Shown: piece by piece, positions 35,858 through 45,596 of the stretch
Numbering within the stretch: the first letter of the stretch is position 1
Layout of the letters: the number at the start of each line of letters is the position of its first letter
Source of the DNA: Catenuloplanes indicus
Lineage (GTDB): Bacteria; Actinomycetota; Actinomycetes; Mycobacteriales; Micromonosporaceae
Reading direction: 5' to 3'
Assembly: GCF_030813715.1 (NCBI RefSeq)
Contig: NZ_JAUSUZ010000001.1
Location: 4,092,001-4,156,000, forward strand
DNA: 64,000 bases
Translations under genes and position numbers: made by a program
Notes under the pieces: generated by a model
Told to the model about the DNA's origin: nothing
Databases searched by the model: none
The model's input: the letters and a program-made list of their open reading frames with translations, nothing else

Positions 35858-37252
35858 TCAGCTCGCCGGCGGCGTACCCGTGCGGGATTTTCCGGATTTT
35901 GCTCCGGCCACGAACATGCGGGAGGCGACCGCACCGGCCAGCGCGCCCACGGTGACCACGCCGGCGCCGATCAGCCCGACCTGCCACGCGGACGTGCCGA
36001 GCTCGGAGAGGCGCCCGCCGCCGAGCGGGCCACCGGAGGCGAACGCGGCCACGAACAGCACCACGCCCGCGACGGGCCCGGACATGGCCGCGGCCGCAGT
36101 GAGGCGGCGCCACGGCACCACCCGCGGTGGCCGGGACGGGTCACGACCGGCCCGCCGCAGCCGCCGGTGCAGCAGCCAGCCGGCCAGCATCGCGGCGATC
36201 AACGGCACCGCGGGCAGTGCGGCGCCGAGCCCGCCGAGCGGCCCGGACGGAAGACCGGCCACCAACGGTACGGTCGGCAGCGCGCCCACGCTCACCTGCG
36301 TTATCTGCACCGTGGTGTGGGTGCCGAGCGAGAAGCCCGGCCCGAGCAGGTAGCCGACCGCCCAGATCGCGGCGTTCGGCGCGTAGGCCAGGCTGACCAG
36401 TGTGATCCCGGCCTGCCCGGCCACCCCGGTCCGGTAGGCGCTGATCATGTCGCTGGCGTCGCCGCCGTTGAGCGCGATCGCGAGCCCGGTGCTCCCGGCC
36501 CCGGTGGCCAGGATCAGAAGACCGCCCACCACGCCGGTACGGACGGCGTCGCGCAGGTATCGCGGCAGGCGCGACGCCAGCTCGCCGAGCGCGCCGGTGG
36601 TCCGCAGCGCACCGGTGAGCGAGGCCAGCCCACCGGCCGCGAAGAGCGTGCCGAACGCACGCAACGCGTTGATCTCCGGCCCGCCGCCCGCGCCGACCAG
36701 CAGCGCCGCGAGCAGACCCAGCCCGCCCCAGGCAACCCCGATCGCACCGGCGACGGAGAACGCCTGCCGCATCGTGCCGTCGTCCCGCGCGCCGATCGCG
36801 CGGGTGACGTGCACGCCGGCCCGGGCCAGCCGCCAGGCGATCAGCACGGCCAGGCCGAGCGGCGCCAGGCCGACCGGGCCGAGTGAGGTGCCCAGCGGTA
36901 CGCCGTGCCCGAGCAACCACGCGCCGAGCCCGATGATCACGGAGCCGCCGAGCGAGCCGGCGCCCTCGACCAGCTGCGCCAGCCACATGACCAGCGCGAC
37001 CGGCAGGTAGGAGACCAGGAACGCCCAGCCGGCCGCGACGGTGGCGGCCACGGCGAGCGGCGCACGACCGGCCTTGGCCTGCGCGCGGGCTCGTTGCAGC
37101 GGCAACCGCACGGTGTCCCGGGTGCGCAGATCGCGGCCACCGGACGCGTCGATGGGGACCGTGTCGCGGGCAGCGAGATAGGCGGCCTCGGCGTCGGTCA
37201 GCGTCTCGTCCGGCTGGGCGCCTGAGGCCGGACGGTCCGGGGTGCTCGGCAT
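35858..37252 (-). CDS. perM: PerM-like multispanning membrane protein (DUF6350)
   Basis: 464 aa membrane protein with about ten to twelve hydrophobic segments and a soluble N-terminus of about 60 residues rich in acidic and Ala residues. The gene order sucCD - perM - purN - purH is the same as around M. tuberculosis Rv0955, where PerM is needed for persistence and has been linked to cell division protein stability. The sequence has no catalytic motif I can recognise. Identification rests mainly on position, length and topology. A terminator hairpin separates it from sucD upstream on the same strand, so perM has its own promoter in a gap of 92 bases. Confidence 0.8.
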   Translation of the reverse strand: MPSTPDRPASGAQPDETLTDAEAAYLAARDTVPIDASGGRDLRTRDTVRLPLQRARAQAKAGRAPLAVAATVAAGWAFLVSYLPVALVMWLAQLVEGAGSLGGSVIIGLGAWLLGHGVPLGTSLGPVGLAPLGLAVLIAWRLARAGVHVTRAIGARDDGTMRQAFSVAGAIGVAWGGLGLLAALLVGAGGGPEINALRAFGTLFAAGGLASLTGALRTTGALGELASRLPRYLRDAVRTGVVGGLLILATGAGSTGLAIALNGGDASDMISAYRTGVAGQAGITLVSLAYAPNAAIWAVGYLLGPGFSLGTHTTVQITQVSVGALPTVPLVAGLPSGPLGGLGAALPAVPLIAAMLAGWLLHRRLRRAGRDPSRPPRVVPWRRLTAAAAMSGPVAGVVLFVAAFASGGPLGGGRLSELGTSAWQVGLIGAGVVTVGALAGAVASRMFVAGAKSGKSRTGTPPAS

Positions 37253-37294
37253 CGGTGCCTACTTTTCCACGTCAGCCCTGTTCTGGCTAAGGAA

Positions 37295-37328
37295 AACCCC
37301 CGCCGAGTGTCCTCACTCGACGGGGGTT
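37295..37328. terminator. terminator downstream of sucD
   Basis: Stem AACCCCCG-C-CGAGTG (37295-37309) / CACTCG-A-CGGGGGTT (37314-37328), 15 positions with one mismatch and a four-base loop, flanked by A and T residues. It ends the sucCD transcript before perM. Confidence 0.88.
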
Positions 37329-37344
37329 GTGACCTAAAACGCAG

Positions 37345-38226
37345 TCAGCTCATGATCTCGCGCATCAGGCGCGCGGTCTCGGACGGCGTCTTGCCCACCT
37401 TGACGCCGGCCGCCTCGAGCGCGACCTTCTTCGCGTCCGCGGTGCCGGCCGAGCCGGAGATGATCGCACCGGCGTGGCCCATGGTCTTGCCGGGCGGGGC
37501 GGTGAAGCCCGCGATGTAGCCGACGACCGGCTTCGTCACGTTCGCCTTGATGAAGTCGGCGGCCCGCTCCTCGGCGTCGCCACCGATCTCACCGATCATG
37601 ACGATCGCGTCGGTGTCCGGGTCCTCCTGGAACGCCTTGAGCGCGTCGATGTGCGTGGTGCCGATGACCGGGTCACCGCCGATGCCGACCGCGGTGGAGA
37701 AGCCGATGTCCCGCAGCTCGTACATCAGCTGGTAGGTCAGCGTGCCGCTCTTGGAGACCAGGCCGATCCGGCCGGCGCCGGTGATGTCACCGGGGATGAT
37801 GCCGGCGTTGGACTGGCCGGGCGACGCGATGCCGGGGCAGTTCGGGCCGATGATCCGGGTCTTCTGACCCTTCGCCACGTTGTGCGCCCAGAACGCGGCG
37901 CTGTCGTGCACCGGGATGCCCTCGGTGATCACGATGGCCAGGCCGATCTCGGCGTCGATCGCCTCGATCACCGCGGCCTTGGAGAACGCCGGCGGCACGA
38001 AGATGACGGTGACGTCCGCACCGGTCTTCTCCATGGCCTCCTTGACCGTGCCGAAGACCGGCAGCTCGGTACCGTCGAAGTCGAGCGTCTGCCCGGCCTT
38101 CTTCGGGTTGGTGCCGCCGACCACGTTCGTGCCCGCGGCGAGCATGCGCTTGGTGTGCTTGGTGCCCTCGGACCCGGTGATGCCCTGGACGATGACCTTG
38201 GAGTCCTTGGTGAGCCAGATAGCCAT
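37345..38226 (-). CDS. sucD: succinyl-CoA synthetase alpha subunit
   Basis: Alpha subunit of the TCA enzyme that makes ATP or GTP from succinyl-CoA; 293 aa. CoA-binding N-terminal domain ([23 protein letters not shown], with the GGTNPKKAG loop) and the ligase domain with the phospho-histidine in [14 protein letters not shown] 38226 is the family start, five bases after the sucC stop. It forms an operon with sucC and ends at the hairpin 37295-37328. Confidence 0.97.
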   Translation of the reverse strand: MAIWLTKDSKVIVQGITGSEGTKHTKRMLAAGTNVVGGTNPKKAGQTLDFDGTELPVFGTVKEAMEKTGADVTVIFVPPAFSKAAVIEAIDAEIGLAIVITEGIPVHDSAAFWAHNVAKGQKTRIIGPNCPGIASPGQSNAGIIPGDITGAGRIGLVSKSGTLTYQLMYELRDIGFSTAVGIGGDPVIGTTHIDALKAFQEDPDTDAIVMIGEIGGDAEERAADFIKANVTKPVVGYIAGFTAPPGKTMGHAGAIISGSAGTADAKKVALEAAGVKVGKTPSETARLMREIMS

Positions 38227-38231
38227 TGTCG

Positions 38232-39410
38232 TCAGACCCCCGCAGCCGCGAGCTCGGCGGCACGCGCGGCCGCACCGTCCATGGTGTCGACCCGCTCGAC
38301 GAGCGGGTTCGCGGCCGAGTCGAGGATCGCGCGGCCGGCCTCCGCGTTGTTGCCGTCCAGGCGGACGACCAGCGGCTTGGTGACCTGCTCGCCCCGGTCG
38401 GCCAGCAGCTGCAGCGCCTGCAGGATGCCGTTCGCGACCGCGTCGCAGGCGGTGATGCCGCCGAAGACGTTGACGAAGACGGACTTCACGGCCGGGTCGG
38501 AGAGAACGATCTCTAGGCCGTTCGCCATCACGGTCGCGCTCGCGCCGCCGCCGATGTCGAGGAAGTTCGCCGGCTTCACGCCGCCGTGGTTCTCGCCCGC
38601 GTAGGCGACCACGTCGAGCGTGGACATGACCAGGCCCGCGCCGTTGCCGATGATGCCGACCGAGCCGTCGAGCTTGACGTAGTTGAGGTTCTTCTCCTTG
38701 GCCGCCTGCTCCAGCGGGTCGACCGACGCGGCGTCGACGAAGCCCTCCTGGTCCGGGTGCCGGAAGTGCGAGTTCTCGTCCAGCGTCACCTTGGCGTCCA
38801 GGCAGAGGACCTTGCCCTCCGGCGTCTTGGCCAGCGGGTTGACCTCGACCAGCGTGGCGTCCTCCTTGATGAAGGCGACCCACAGCTTCTGCGCGATGTC
38901 GACGATCTGCTCGGACACGTCGGCCGGGAACTTGGCGGCCGCGACGATCTCGCGCGCCTTCGCCTCGTCCACGCCCTGGATCGCGTCGATCGCGATCTTG
39001 GCGACCTTGTCCGGGTCGGTCTCGGCGACCGTCTCGATCTCCATGCCGCCCGCGACGGAGGCGATGCACAGGAACGTGCGGTTCGCCCGGTCGAGCAGGT
39101 AGGAGAGGTAGTACTCCTCGGCGATGTCAGCGGTGACGGTCAGCATGACCTTGTGCACCGTGTGACCCTTGATGTCCATCCCGAGGATGTCCGTCGCGCG
39201 CGCGGTCGCCTCGTCGACGCCCTCGGCCAGCTTGACGCCGCCGGCCTTACCGCGGCCACCGACCTTCACCTGGGCCTTGACGACGACCCGGCCGCCGAGA
39301 CGGTCGGCGATCGCGCGGGCCTCCTCGGGGGTCGTGGCGACGCCACCGCTCAGCACGGGCAGGCCGTGCCGCTCGAATAGCTCGCGCCCCTGGTACTCAT
39401 ACAGGTCCAC
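38232..39410 (-). CDS. sucC: succinyl-CoA synthetase beta subunit
   Basis: Beta subunit, 392 aa, with an ATP-grasp domain. It begins (M)[19 protein letters not shown], the family N-terminus, which decides for GTG 39410; another GTG at 39428 would add six residues. Further family stretches: [30 protein letters not shown], and [17 protein letters not shown], which contacts the succinate site. It is the first gene of the sucCD operon; the 416-base gap upstream holds the promoter. Confidence 0.97.
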   Translation of the reverse strand: MDLYEYQGRELFERHGLPVLSGGVATTPEEARAIADRLGGRVVVKAQVKVGGRGKAGGVKLAEGVDEATARATDILGMDIKGHTVHKVMLTVTADIAEEYYLSYLLDRANRTFLCIASVAGGMEIETVAETDPDKVAKIAIDAIQGVDEAKAREIVAAAKFPADVSEQIVDIAQKLWVAFIKEDATLVEVNPLAKTPEGKVLCLDAKVTLDENSHFRHPDQEGFVDAASVDPLEQAAKEKNLNYVKLDGSVGIIGNGAGLVMSTLDVVAYAGENHGGVKPANFLDIGGGASATVMANGLEIVLSDPAVKSVFVNVFGGITACDAVANGILQALQLLADRGEQVTKPLVVRLDGNNAEAGRAILDSAANPLVERVDTMDGAAARAAELAAAGV

Positions 39411-39826
39411 TTGCGCGTCCCGATTCACTCCGCGGCACCCCGGCGCCGCTGCCAGCGTGGATGTGCACCGCTCATCCGGTGATGAGAAGGTGCCTTTCCC
39501 GTCACCCTAGCGACCTGGGCACTCCGTGCCGTCAGGCGGGTACATGGTGTGCGGTACTGCACATTCCGCCCGCTCCGCGGTTCTCGGTACAGGTGGTGGC
39601 GATGGGACACCAGTTACGCCAAAAATCGCGCATCCGGTTCCGTAACCCCTGTTCAGAGGGCGTCGTTGAGTCAGATGTCAGCGCACGCACGGCGGGCGCG
39701 GCACGAGAAAGCGGCCGATGCCCTGTCGGTCGAGGGGTGGCGGCGGGGCATCGCGCATAGAGGGGCCGGACGTGTGAGGGGTGCGTCCGGCCCTTCCCTA
39801 TTTCCGCATTTCACGGCAATTCCCGG
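39411..39826. other. 416-base gap upstream of sucC
   Basis: No gene seen. The stretch nearest sucC (39411-39600) should hold its promoter on the minus strand. Around 39600-39660 base composition is lower in GC (ACGCCAAAAATCGCGCATCC). The far end has the hairpin that follows the B12-binding gene. Confidence 0.5.
39763..39793 (-). terminator. hairpin downstream of the B12-binding protein gene
   Basis: Ten-bp stem GGGCCGGACG (39763-39772) / CGTCCGGCCC (39784-39793) with an 11-base loop, 34 bases past the stop of the B12-binding gene on the minus strand. No T-run. Confidence 0.6.
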
Positions 39827-40240
39827 CTATTTACTGTCGGCCGGGATTCCCGCCACATTCGCGCGGACCCAGTCGACGATCGACTGCATGGTGGCGCCGG
39901 GGCCGAAAATCTTCGAGACGCCGATCCGCTCCAGTTCCGGGATGTCCGCGTCCGGGATGATGCCGCCGCCGAACACCACGATGTCGTCGACGCCGCGCTC
40001 GGCCAGCAGGTCGACCACCCGCCGGAACAGCGTCATGTGCGCACCGGAGAGCACGGAGAGCCCGACCGCGTCCGCGTCCTCCTGGATCGCGGTCTCCACG
40101 ATCTGCTCCGGCGTCTGGTGCAGACCGGTGTAGACGACCTCCATGCCGGCGTCCCGGAGCGCCCGTGCGACTACCTTCGCGCCGCGATCGTGCCCGTCCA
40201 GGCCCGGCTTCGCGACCACAACCCGAATTCGCGGTTCCAT
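39827..40240 (-). CDS. stand-alone cobalamin-binding protein (mutase small-domain type)
   Basis: 137 aa, consisting only of the B12-binding domain found at the C-terminus of methylmalonyl-CoA mutases. The His that replaces dimethylbenzimidazole is in [10 protein letters not shown] (D15-x-H17-x2-G20), followed by the LSVLSGAH and FGGGIIPD loops. Such small subunits pair with a separately encoded catalytic subunit (as in isobutyryl-CoA or ethylmalonyl-CoA mutases), or act in regulation. No large subunit lies in this window, so its partner is elsewhere. It is transcribed divergently from the M23 peptidase gene. Confidence 0.9.
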   Translation of the reverse strand: MEPRIRVVVAKPGLDGHDRGAKVVARALRDAGMEVVYTGLHQTPEQIVETAIQEDADAVGLSVLSGAHMTLFRRVVDLLAERGVDDIVVFGGGIIPDADIPELERIGVSKIFGPGATMQSIVDWVRANVAGIPADSK

Positions 40241-40639
40241 AGCTGCCGCACCTCTATTCAGTCATGAGAGATGTCCACAGAGCCACCTTAACGATCGTGC
40301 AGCCCCTAGGGGACGAGCGGCTCGCAATCGTGTCGTCACTCGATGAAGTAGCCGCGATCACATCACGTTAGGTATCGGCAAAAATTACGCAGCGCCACTA
40401 ACGACGGGGGGTACAAATGGTTACGAATTCCGGCATTATGCGTCATGACGTCGCACACCCAGTCAGCAAATCGGCCGCAGAACTTGTGACCGGCCCACCG
40501 CTTGGCTACCGTGTCCAACGGCTGTCAACCGGGATACCCCGGAACGGTCGCCCAAACCAGCCAGTGTTCACCCACGGTCAGCGCCCGGCAGTCCGGAGCG
40601 CGTCAGCGCCGGGGAGTGAACAGATATCGGAGGGTGTAC
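40241..40639. other. 399-base divergent region upstream of the first M23 peptidase gene
   Basis: No gene seen. It separates the B12-binding gene (minus) from the M23 peptidase gene (plus) and has AT-richer stretches at 40370-40450 (CGGCAAAAATTACGCAGCGC; GGTTACGAATTCCGGCATTA). The length suggests a long 5' leader for the peptidase gene. I looked for the c-di-AMP riboswitch that precedes many actinobacterial wall hydrolase genes and did not recognise it. Confidence 0.5.
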
Positions 40640-41383
40640 GTGCGTCAGCGGCTTTCATCCGAGCCCGACCGCTATCGCGGTCGACGTCGCGTACCTACCG
40701 TTCCCGGAAGCCGCTACGCGGCGGTGGTGACCACCGCGCTGGTCGGCGCCGGCGTGGTGGCCCTCGGCGCGGGCGCCGCGCTGGACGACGCCAAGGGCGT
40801 CGACACCACCGCGCTGAAGAACTCGCTCGACAGCACGACCACCGCGGAGGAGCTGGCCGAGCGCGAGGCGAGCGCCGAGCGCTCCACGCGTGACAGCGAG
40901 CGCACCGAGTCCGCGGACGCGGGTGGCCTGGCCACGTCGCTGGCCGAGTCTCCCGATGCCTGGCTCCTTCCGCTGCACGGATACGACTTCACCGCGCCGT
41001 ACGGCATCCGGTGGAACGAGGTCCACCAGGGCATCGACCTGGCCGCCCAGGAGGGCACGCCGTACAAGGCCGTTCACGGTGGCACCGTGAAGCTGGCCGG
41101 GTGGTACGGCGGGTACGGCTACGCAGTCATTGTCGACCACGGCGACGGCGTCGAGACCATATATGGACACTCTTCGCAGCTCATGGTCGAGGCGGGCCAG
41201 CAGGTCAAGGCCGGCGACACGCTCGGCCTGGTCGGCGACACGGGCCACTCGTACGGCGCGCACCTCCACCTGGAGATCCACGTCGACGGCGAGCCCCGCG
41301 ACCCGGTGCCGCTGCTCCGCGAGAAGGGCGTCGACATCCAGCTTGAGGTCGAGCAGGTCTACGGTGCTGTGACGGCTCCCTGA
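40640..41383 (+). CDS. M23 family metallopeptidase (first)
   Basis: Exported peptidoglycan endopeptidase-like protein, 247 aa. A basic N-terminus is followed by a transmembrane segment or signal (YAAVVTTALVGAGVVALGAGAAL, about residues 26-48), a short Glu/Ser-rich spacer, and the LytM/M23 domain from about residue 105. Zinc ligands: H129 and D133 in HQGIDLA, and H210 in HLHLEI with H208. GTG 40640 has GGAGGG six bases upstream. By position next to pcrA and sucCD it corresponds to M. tuberculosis Rv0950c. A perfect terminator follows. Confidence 0.9.
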   Translation: MRQRLSSEPDRYRGRRRVPTVPGSRYAAVVTTALVGAGVVALGAGAALDDAKGVDTTALKNSLDSTTTAEELAEREASAERSTRDSERTESADAGGLATSLAESPDAWLLPLHGYDFTAPYGIRWNEVHQGIDLAAQEGTPYKAVHGGTVKLAGWYGGYGYAVIVDHGDGVETIYGHSSQLMVEAGQQVKAGDTLGLVGDTGHSYGAHLHLEIHVDGEPRDPVPLLREKGVDIQLEVEQVYGAVTAP

Positions 41384-41399
41384 CGCTCCGCTTTTCGTT

Positions 41400-41432
41400 A
41401 CCGCCCTTCCCGTACCGGGAAGGGCGGTTTTT
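41400..41432 (+). terminator. terminator after the first M23 peptidase gene
   Basis: Perfect 13-bp stem ACCGCCCTTCCCG (41400-41412) / CGGGAAGGGCGGT (41416-41428), loop TAC, followed by a run of five T (41428-41432). Confidence 0.95.
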
Positions 41433-41655
41433 CGTCTACCCCAGGTTTTCGCTGTTCATCATGTCACTGGCGAAGTTGTGTGCCAGCACACACTTAGCAA
41501 GATCAACTTTCCGGACGTTACGGCATTCCGGCGGACAAATCAGCCGTGATCATGACTGATCAGGGTCGATCAGGACCAGGCCGGTGTGGTCCGGCATAGC
41601 GGGACCGATCAGCATTCTTCGTCATTGCTGCTGTTCAGCCGACGGAGGTGCGCCC

Positions 41656-43128
41656 GTGTACCACCACGCGGAGACCGCCACGACGACGGCCGCGGAGGAT
41701 CGGGTGACCCCCGACGCCCCGGCCGTCCCCGTTCCCCGGGAGATCCTCGAGGCACTGGTCATCCCGAGTCCCCGGAAAAGCCCGGAAGCGCTGGCCGTCC
41801 CGCGTCCTCGGGTGAGCCCGGAAACTCCGGTCGCCGCTGGTTCGCAGGCCTTCCCCGGCCTCCCGGGCATCCGTGGTCCTCGGGAAAGCCCCGCAGCCAC
41901 GGATGACGCCGTCGCTGCCGTCGCTTCAGGCGCCGGTGGCGCCTTCGGTCGCCCGGACACGCCCCGCCTCGCGGCGGACGCCGGTGGCAGCACGACTGCT
42001 CCAAGCGGTCGTGGACGGCCCGGCACACCCCGCCACTCGGCCGCGCCGGCCGACGGTGACCTGAACACCCTCGGTGCCGGCGAGCAGCCACCCGCAACCC
42101 GGCACTCGGCCGGGGAAGCCGGGGGCAGCGTGAACGCCGCCGGCGATGACAAGCAGCCACCCGAAACCCACGCCCCGGCCGCGGAGGCCGGCGGCAGCGT
42201 GGACGCCCCAGGCGATGACGAACGACCAGCCACGTCCCACGCCCGGGCCGTGCAGGACGGCAGCGGCCTCCGGGCTCGTGGTGGGCGGCCGGCGGAGCAC
42301 GGCGGGCGGCACCGGCGGCTGCCCGGGCGGCACCGGCATCGGTACTACGTGCGGCTTGCGGCGCTGACGGCCGGTGCGCACCGGCGGCCGGAGCAGAAAG
42401 CCGCTCATCTTCGCCAGGCCGCCGCGGCCACGCTCGCCGTCACCGGACTGGCGCTCACCGGCGGCGCGACGCTCCACGACGCCGTCACCGGCCCGGACGG
42501 GGCCGAGCAGGCCGTACCGACCCCGGCCGCGCTCGCGAACGCGGAAGCGCTGGCGGAGCGCGCCGAAGCCGCGTCCGCCGCCGGCCGGTCCGCCCAGCGG
42601 ACCGCGGCGGCGAGCCCGGCCGCGGCCCCCTCTGCGCCGACCGCAAGTCCCACGCCGGACAAGCCGAGCCCGAGTCCGTCGCCGGGTAAGAGCGCCGGAA
42701 CGGCCACACCCACGAGCAGGCCCGCGGCCAAGGCCTGGGTGGATCCGATGCCGGAGGGGCGCACCACGTCCTGCTTCGGCCGCCGCTGGGGCAAGCTGCA
42801 CGCCGGCATCGACCTGGCCGCGGCGAGCGGCACCCGGGTCCGCGCCGCCGGTGCCGGGACCGTGGTCACGGCCGGCGCGAACTACAGCGGCTACGGCCTG
42901 TCGGTGCTGATCGACCACGGCAACGGCTTCTACACGCACTACGCGCACCTGTCGCGCGTCTCGGTCGAGCCCGGTGACCGGGTCACGCCCGGGCAGACCG
43001 TGGGCGCGGAGGGCTCGACCGGCAACTCCACCGGGCCGCACCTGCACTTCGAGGTGCACGACGGCATGTGGAACCAGGTCGACCCGGCCGCCTGGATGGC
43101 GGCCCGCGGCGTCGACCTGGGGTGCTGA
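41656..43128 (+). CDS. M23 family metallopeptidase with long repeat-rich N-terminus (second)
   Basis: 490 aa, a second wall peptidase next to the first. The GTG at 41656 has GGAGG six bases upstream. Residues 1-200 are Pro/Ala/Gly-rich and disordered-looking, with PRxSPE-type repeats followed by four degenerate copies of a 22-24-residue unit (AGGSV-N/D-A-x-GDDxxPxTxHA). This part precedes a basic stretch and a single membrane helix (QAAAATLAVTGLALTGG region, about residues 255-275), so it would lie in the cytoplasm. After a Pro/Ser linker comes the M23 domain with H382 and D386 (HAGIDLA) and H462/H464 (HLHFEV). Such an extended cytoplasmic repeat is unusual for a wall hydrolase. Confidence 0.85.
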   Translation: MYHHAETATTTAAEDRVTPDAPAVPVPREILEALVIPSPRKSPEALAVPRPRVSPETPVAAGSQAFPGLPGIRGPRESPAATDDAVAAVASGAGGAFGRPDTPRLAADAGGSTTAPSGRGRPGTPRHSAAPADGDLNTLGAGEQPPATRHSAGEAGGSVNAAGDDKQPPETHAPAAEAGGSVDAPGDDERPATSHARAVQDGSGLRARGGRPAEHGGRHRRLPGRHRHRYYVRLAALTAGAHRRPEQKAAHLRQAAAATLAVTGLALTGGATLHDAVTGPDGAEQAVPTPAALANAEALAERAEAASAAGRSAQRTAAASPAAAPSAPTASPTPDKPSPSPSPGKSAGTATPTSRPAAKAWVDPMPEGRTTSCFGRRWGKLHAGIDLAAASGTRVRAAGAGTVVTAGANYSGYGLSVLIDHGNGFYTHYAHLSRVSVEPGDRVTPGQTVGAEGSTGNSTGPHLHFEVHDGMWNQVDPAAWMAARGVDLGC

Positions 43129-43129
43129 C

Positions 43130-45511
43130 CTACATCTTCTCGATCGGCGCGTGCCGCAGCACCAGCCACACCTTCTGGTCGCCGAAGTCGATCTGGGCGC
43201 GTGCGCCCGCACCCTGGCCCTCGACCACCAGCACCCGGCCCAGCCCGTACCGCTGGTGGTTGACCCGGTCCCCGGGTGACACGGACGGCGCCTGGGTGCG
43301 CAGGTCACTGGCGGTGGCGAGCTTACTGGCGTCGATGCCCAGCCCTTGCGCGATCTTCTGCGCCTTGCTCGTCCCCCCGACGAACGTGGAATTTCGCGAA
43401 GCGCCGCGGCCGCCGACGCCGCCGGCCGAGCCGGACCACGTCGTGTACGACCCCTCGGTGCGCTCCCACCGGACCAGCTCACTCGGCAGTTCGTCGGTGA
43501 ACCGCGAGGCCGGGTTGTACTGCGGTGCGCCCCAGGCGGACCGGGTGACCGCGCGGGAGAGGTAGAGCCGCTGCCGCGCCCGGGTGATCCCCACGTACGC
43601 CAGCCGCCGCTCCTCCTCCAGCTCCTTGGTGTCGGACATGGCTCGCATGTGCGGGAACACGCCCTCCTCCATGCCGGTGAGGAACACGACCGGGAACTCC
43701 AGGCCCTTCGCGGTGTGCAGCGTCATCAGCGTGACCACGCCCTGGTGGTCGGCGTCCGGCTCGTCCGGGATCTGGTCCGCGTCCGCGACAAGTGCGACCT
43801 GCTCCAAAAAGCCGGCGACGGACGACTCCGGCCCGTCCGCCGCCTCGGTGCGTTCGGTGTACTCCCGGGCGACGCTGACCAGCTCCTGCAGGTTCTCCAC
43901 CCGGCCCGCGTCCTGCGGGTCGATACTCTCCTCGAGGCCGGTCAGGTAGCCGGAGCGGGTGATCAGCGCCTCCAGCACCTCCTCCGGCGGCGCGGTCCGG
44001 GCCAGCTCGCGCACGTCGTCGAGCATCGCGACGAACTCGTTGATGCCGTTGACCGCGCGGGTCGAGATGCCCGGCGCCTCCGCCGCCCGGCGCAGCGCGG
44101 CGCCGAACGAGATGCGCTCGCGGTTGGCCAGCGCCTCCACGCACGCCTCGGCGCGCTCGCCGATGCCGCGTTTCGGCGTGTTCAGAATCCGCCGGATGCT
44201 CACGGTGTCGTCGTCGTTGACCACGGCGCGCAGGTACGCCAGCGCGTCCCGCACCTCCTTGCGCTCGTAGAAGCGCACGCCGCCGACCACCTTGTACGGC
44301 AGGCCGACGCGGATGAACACCTCCTCGAACACCCGGGACTGCGCGTTCGTCCGGTAGAAGACGGCCACGTCGCCCGGCTTGGCCAGACCGTTGTCGCCGA
44401 GCCGGTCGATCTCCCGGGCCACCCAGTCGGCCTCGGCGTGCTCGGTGTCGGCCACGTACCCGACGATCCGCTCGCCCTCGCCCTGGTCGCTCCAGAGCCG
44501 CTTAGGCTTGCGGGACGTGTTGCGGTCGATCACCGCGTTAGCCGCGTTCAGGATGGTCTGGGTGGAGCGGTAGTTCTGCTCCAGCAGGATCGTGCGCGCG
44601 TCCGGGTAGTCGCGCTCGAACTCCAGAATGTTCCGGATCGTCGCGCCGCGGAACGCGTAGATCGACTGGTCCGCGTCGCCGACCACGCACAGCTCGGCCG
44701 GTGGCAGCCCGGCGTCTGGCACACCGTTGCCGACCAGCTCGCGAATCAACGTGTACTGCGCGTGGTTGGTGTCCTGGTACTCATCGACCAGCACGTGCCG
44801 GAAACGGCGCCGGTACGACTCCGCGACCAGCGGGTGCGACTGGAAGAGGTGCACGGTCGCCATGATCAGATCGTCGAAGTCCAGCGCGTGCGCCTCCCGT
44901 AGGCGGCGCTGGTAGAGCTGGTAGGCCTCGGCGACGGCCCGCTCGTTCGGCCCGGACGCCTTCGCCGCGAACTCCTCCGGGTCGGTCAGCTCGTTCTTCA
45001 GATTCGACACCTGGGTGGCCAGGCCGCGCGGCGGGTAACGCTTCGGGTCGAGGTCGAGCTCGCGCGCGACCAGCGTCATCAGGCGGCGCGAATCGTCCGC
45101 GTCGTAGATCGAGAAGGTCGACTTCAGCCCGGCGTGCTCGTGCTCGGCGCGCAGGATGCGCACGCACGCGGAGTGGAACGTGGAGACCCACATCATCCGC
45201 GCGCGGTTGCCGACCAGCGCGGCGACGCGCTCCTTCATCTCACCGGCGGCCTTGTTGGTGAACGTGATCGCCATGATCTCGCCGGGGTGCACGTCGCGCG
45301 CGGCCAGCAGATAGGCGATGCGGTTCGTCAGCACCCGGGTCTTGCCCGAACCGGCGCCGGCCACGATCAGCAGCGGCCCGCCGGCGTGCGTCACCGCATC
45401 GCGCTGCGGACCGTTGAGCCCGGCGAGCAGCGCCTCCGTGTCGCGGCGGGGCGGCGCGGGGCGGGTCGGCGGCGTGGGCTGGACCGGGGGGACATCAAAC
45501 AGCGATTGCAT
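43130..45511 (-). CDS. pcrA: ATP-dependent DNA helicase UvrD1/PcrA
   Basis: Superfamily 1A 3'-5' helicase for nucleotide excision repair and replication-fork maintenance; 793 aa. Q motif LNGPQRDAVTH, Walker A AGAGSGKT, DEYQDTN (motif II), VGDADQSIYAFRGA (motif III), and the late LMTLHTAKGLEFPVVF and VGITRARQRLYL motifs are all intact. The C-terminus has RVNHQRYGLGRVLVVEGQG, the Tudor-like domain that binds RNA polymerase in this family. The ATG at 45511 is the family start. It corresponds to M. tuberculosis uvrD1 (Rv0949) by position. It converges closely with the second M23 gene (one base between stops). Confidence 0.96.
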   Translation of the reverse strand: MQSLFDVPPVQPTPPTRPAPPRRDTEALLAGLNGPQRDAVTHAGGPLLIVAGAGSGKTRVLTNRIAYLLAARDVHPGEIMAITFTNKAAGEMKERVAALVGNRARMMWVSTFHSACVRILRAEHEHAGLKSTFSIYDADDSRRLMTLVARELDLDPKRYPPRGLATQVSNLKNELTDPEEFAAKASGPNERAVAEAYQLYQRRLREAHALDFDDLIMATVHLFQSHPLVAESYRRRFRHVLVDEYQDTNHAQYTLIRELVGNGVPDAGLPPAELCVVGDADQSIYAFRGATIRNILEFERDYPDARTILLEQNYRSTQTILNAANAVIDRNTSRKPKRLWSDQGEGERIVGYVADTEHAEADWVAREIDRLGDNGLAKPGDVAVFYRTNAQSRVFEEVFIRVGLPYKVVGGVRFYERKEVRDALAYLRAVVNDDDTVSIRRILNTPKRGIGERAEACVEALANRERISFGAALRRAAEAPGISTRAVNGINEFVAMLDDVRELARTAPPEEVLEALITRSGYLTGLEESIDPQDAGRVENLQELVSVAREYTERTEAADGPESSVAGFLEQVALVADADQIPDEPDADHQGVVTLMTLHTAKGLEFPVVFLTGMEEGVFPHMRAMSDTKELEEERRLAYVGITRARQRLYLSRAVTRSAWGAPQYNPASRFTDELPSELVRWERTEGSYTTWSGSAGGVGGRGASRNSTFVGGTSKAQKIAQGLGIDASKLATASDLRTQAPSVSPGDRVNHQRYGLGRVLVVEGQGAGARAQIDFGDQKVWLVLRHAPIEKM

Positions 45512-45596
45512 CGCGGGCAAGTCTAGGCCCCCGGTATGACAGGCAACCTCGCCGATGCCAAGACGACACTCAAGCACTCTGGCGGGGGACCCACCG

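Noticed and set aside
40241-40639. c-di-AMP (ydaO-type) riboswitch in the leader of the first M23 peptidase
   Set aside because: Expected from gene type, but the conserved sequence blocks could not be found by eye; a covariance-model search (RF00379) would decide.
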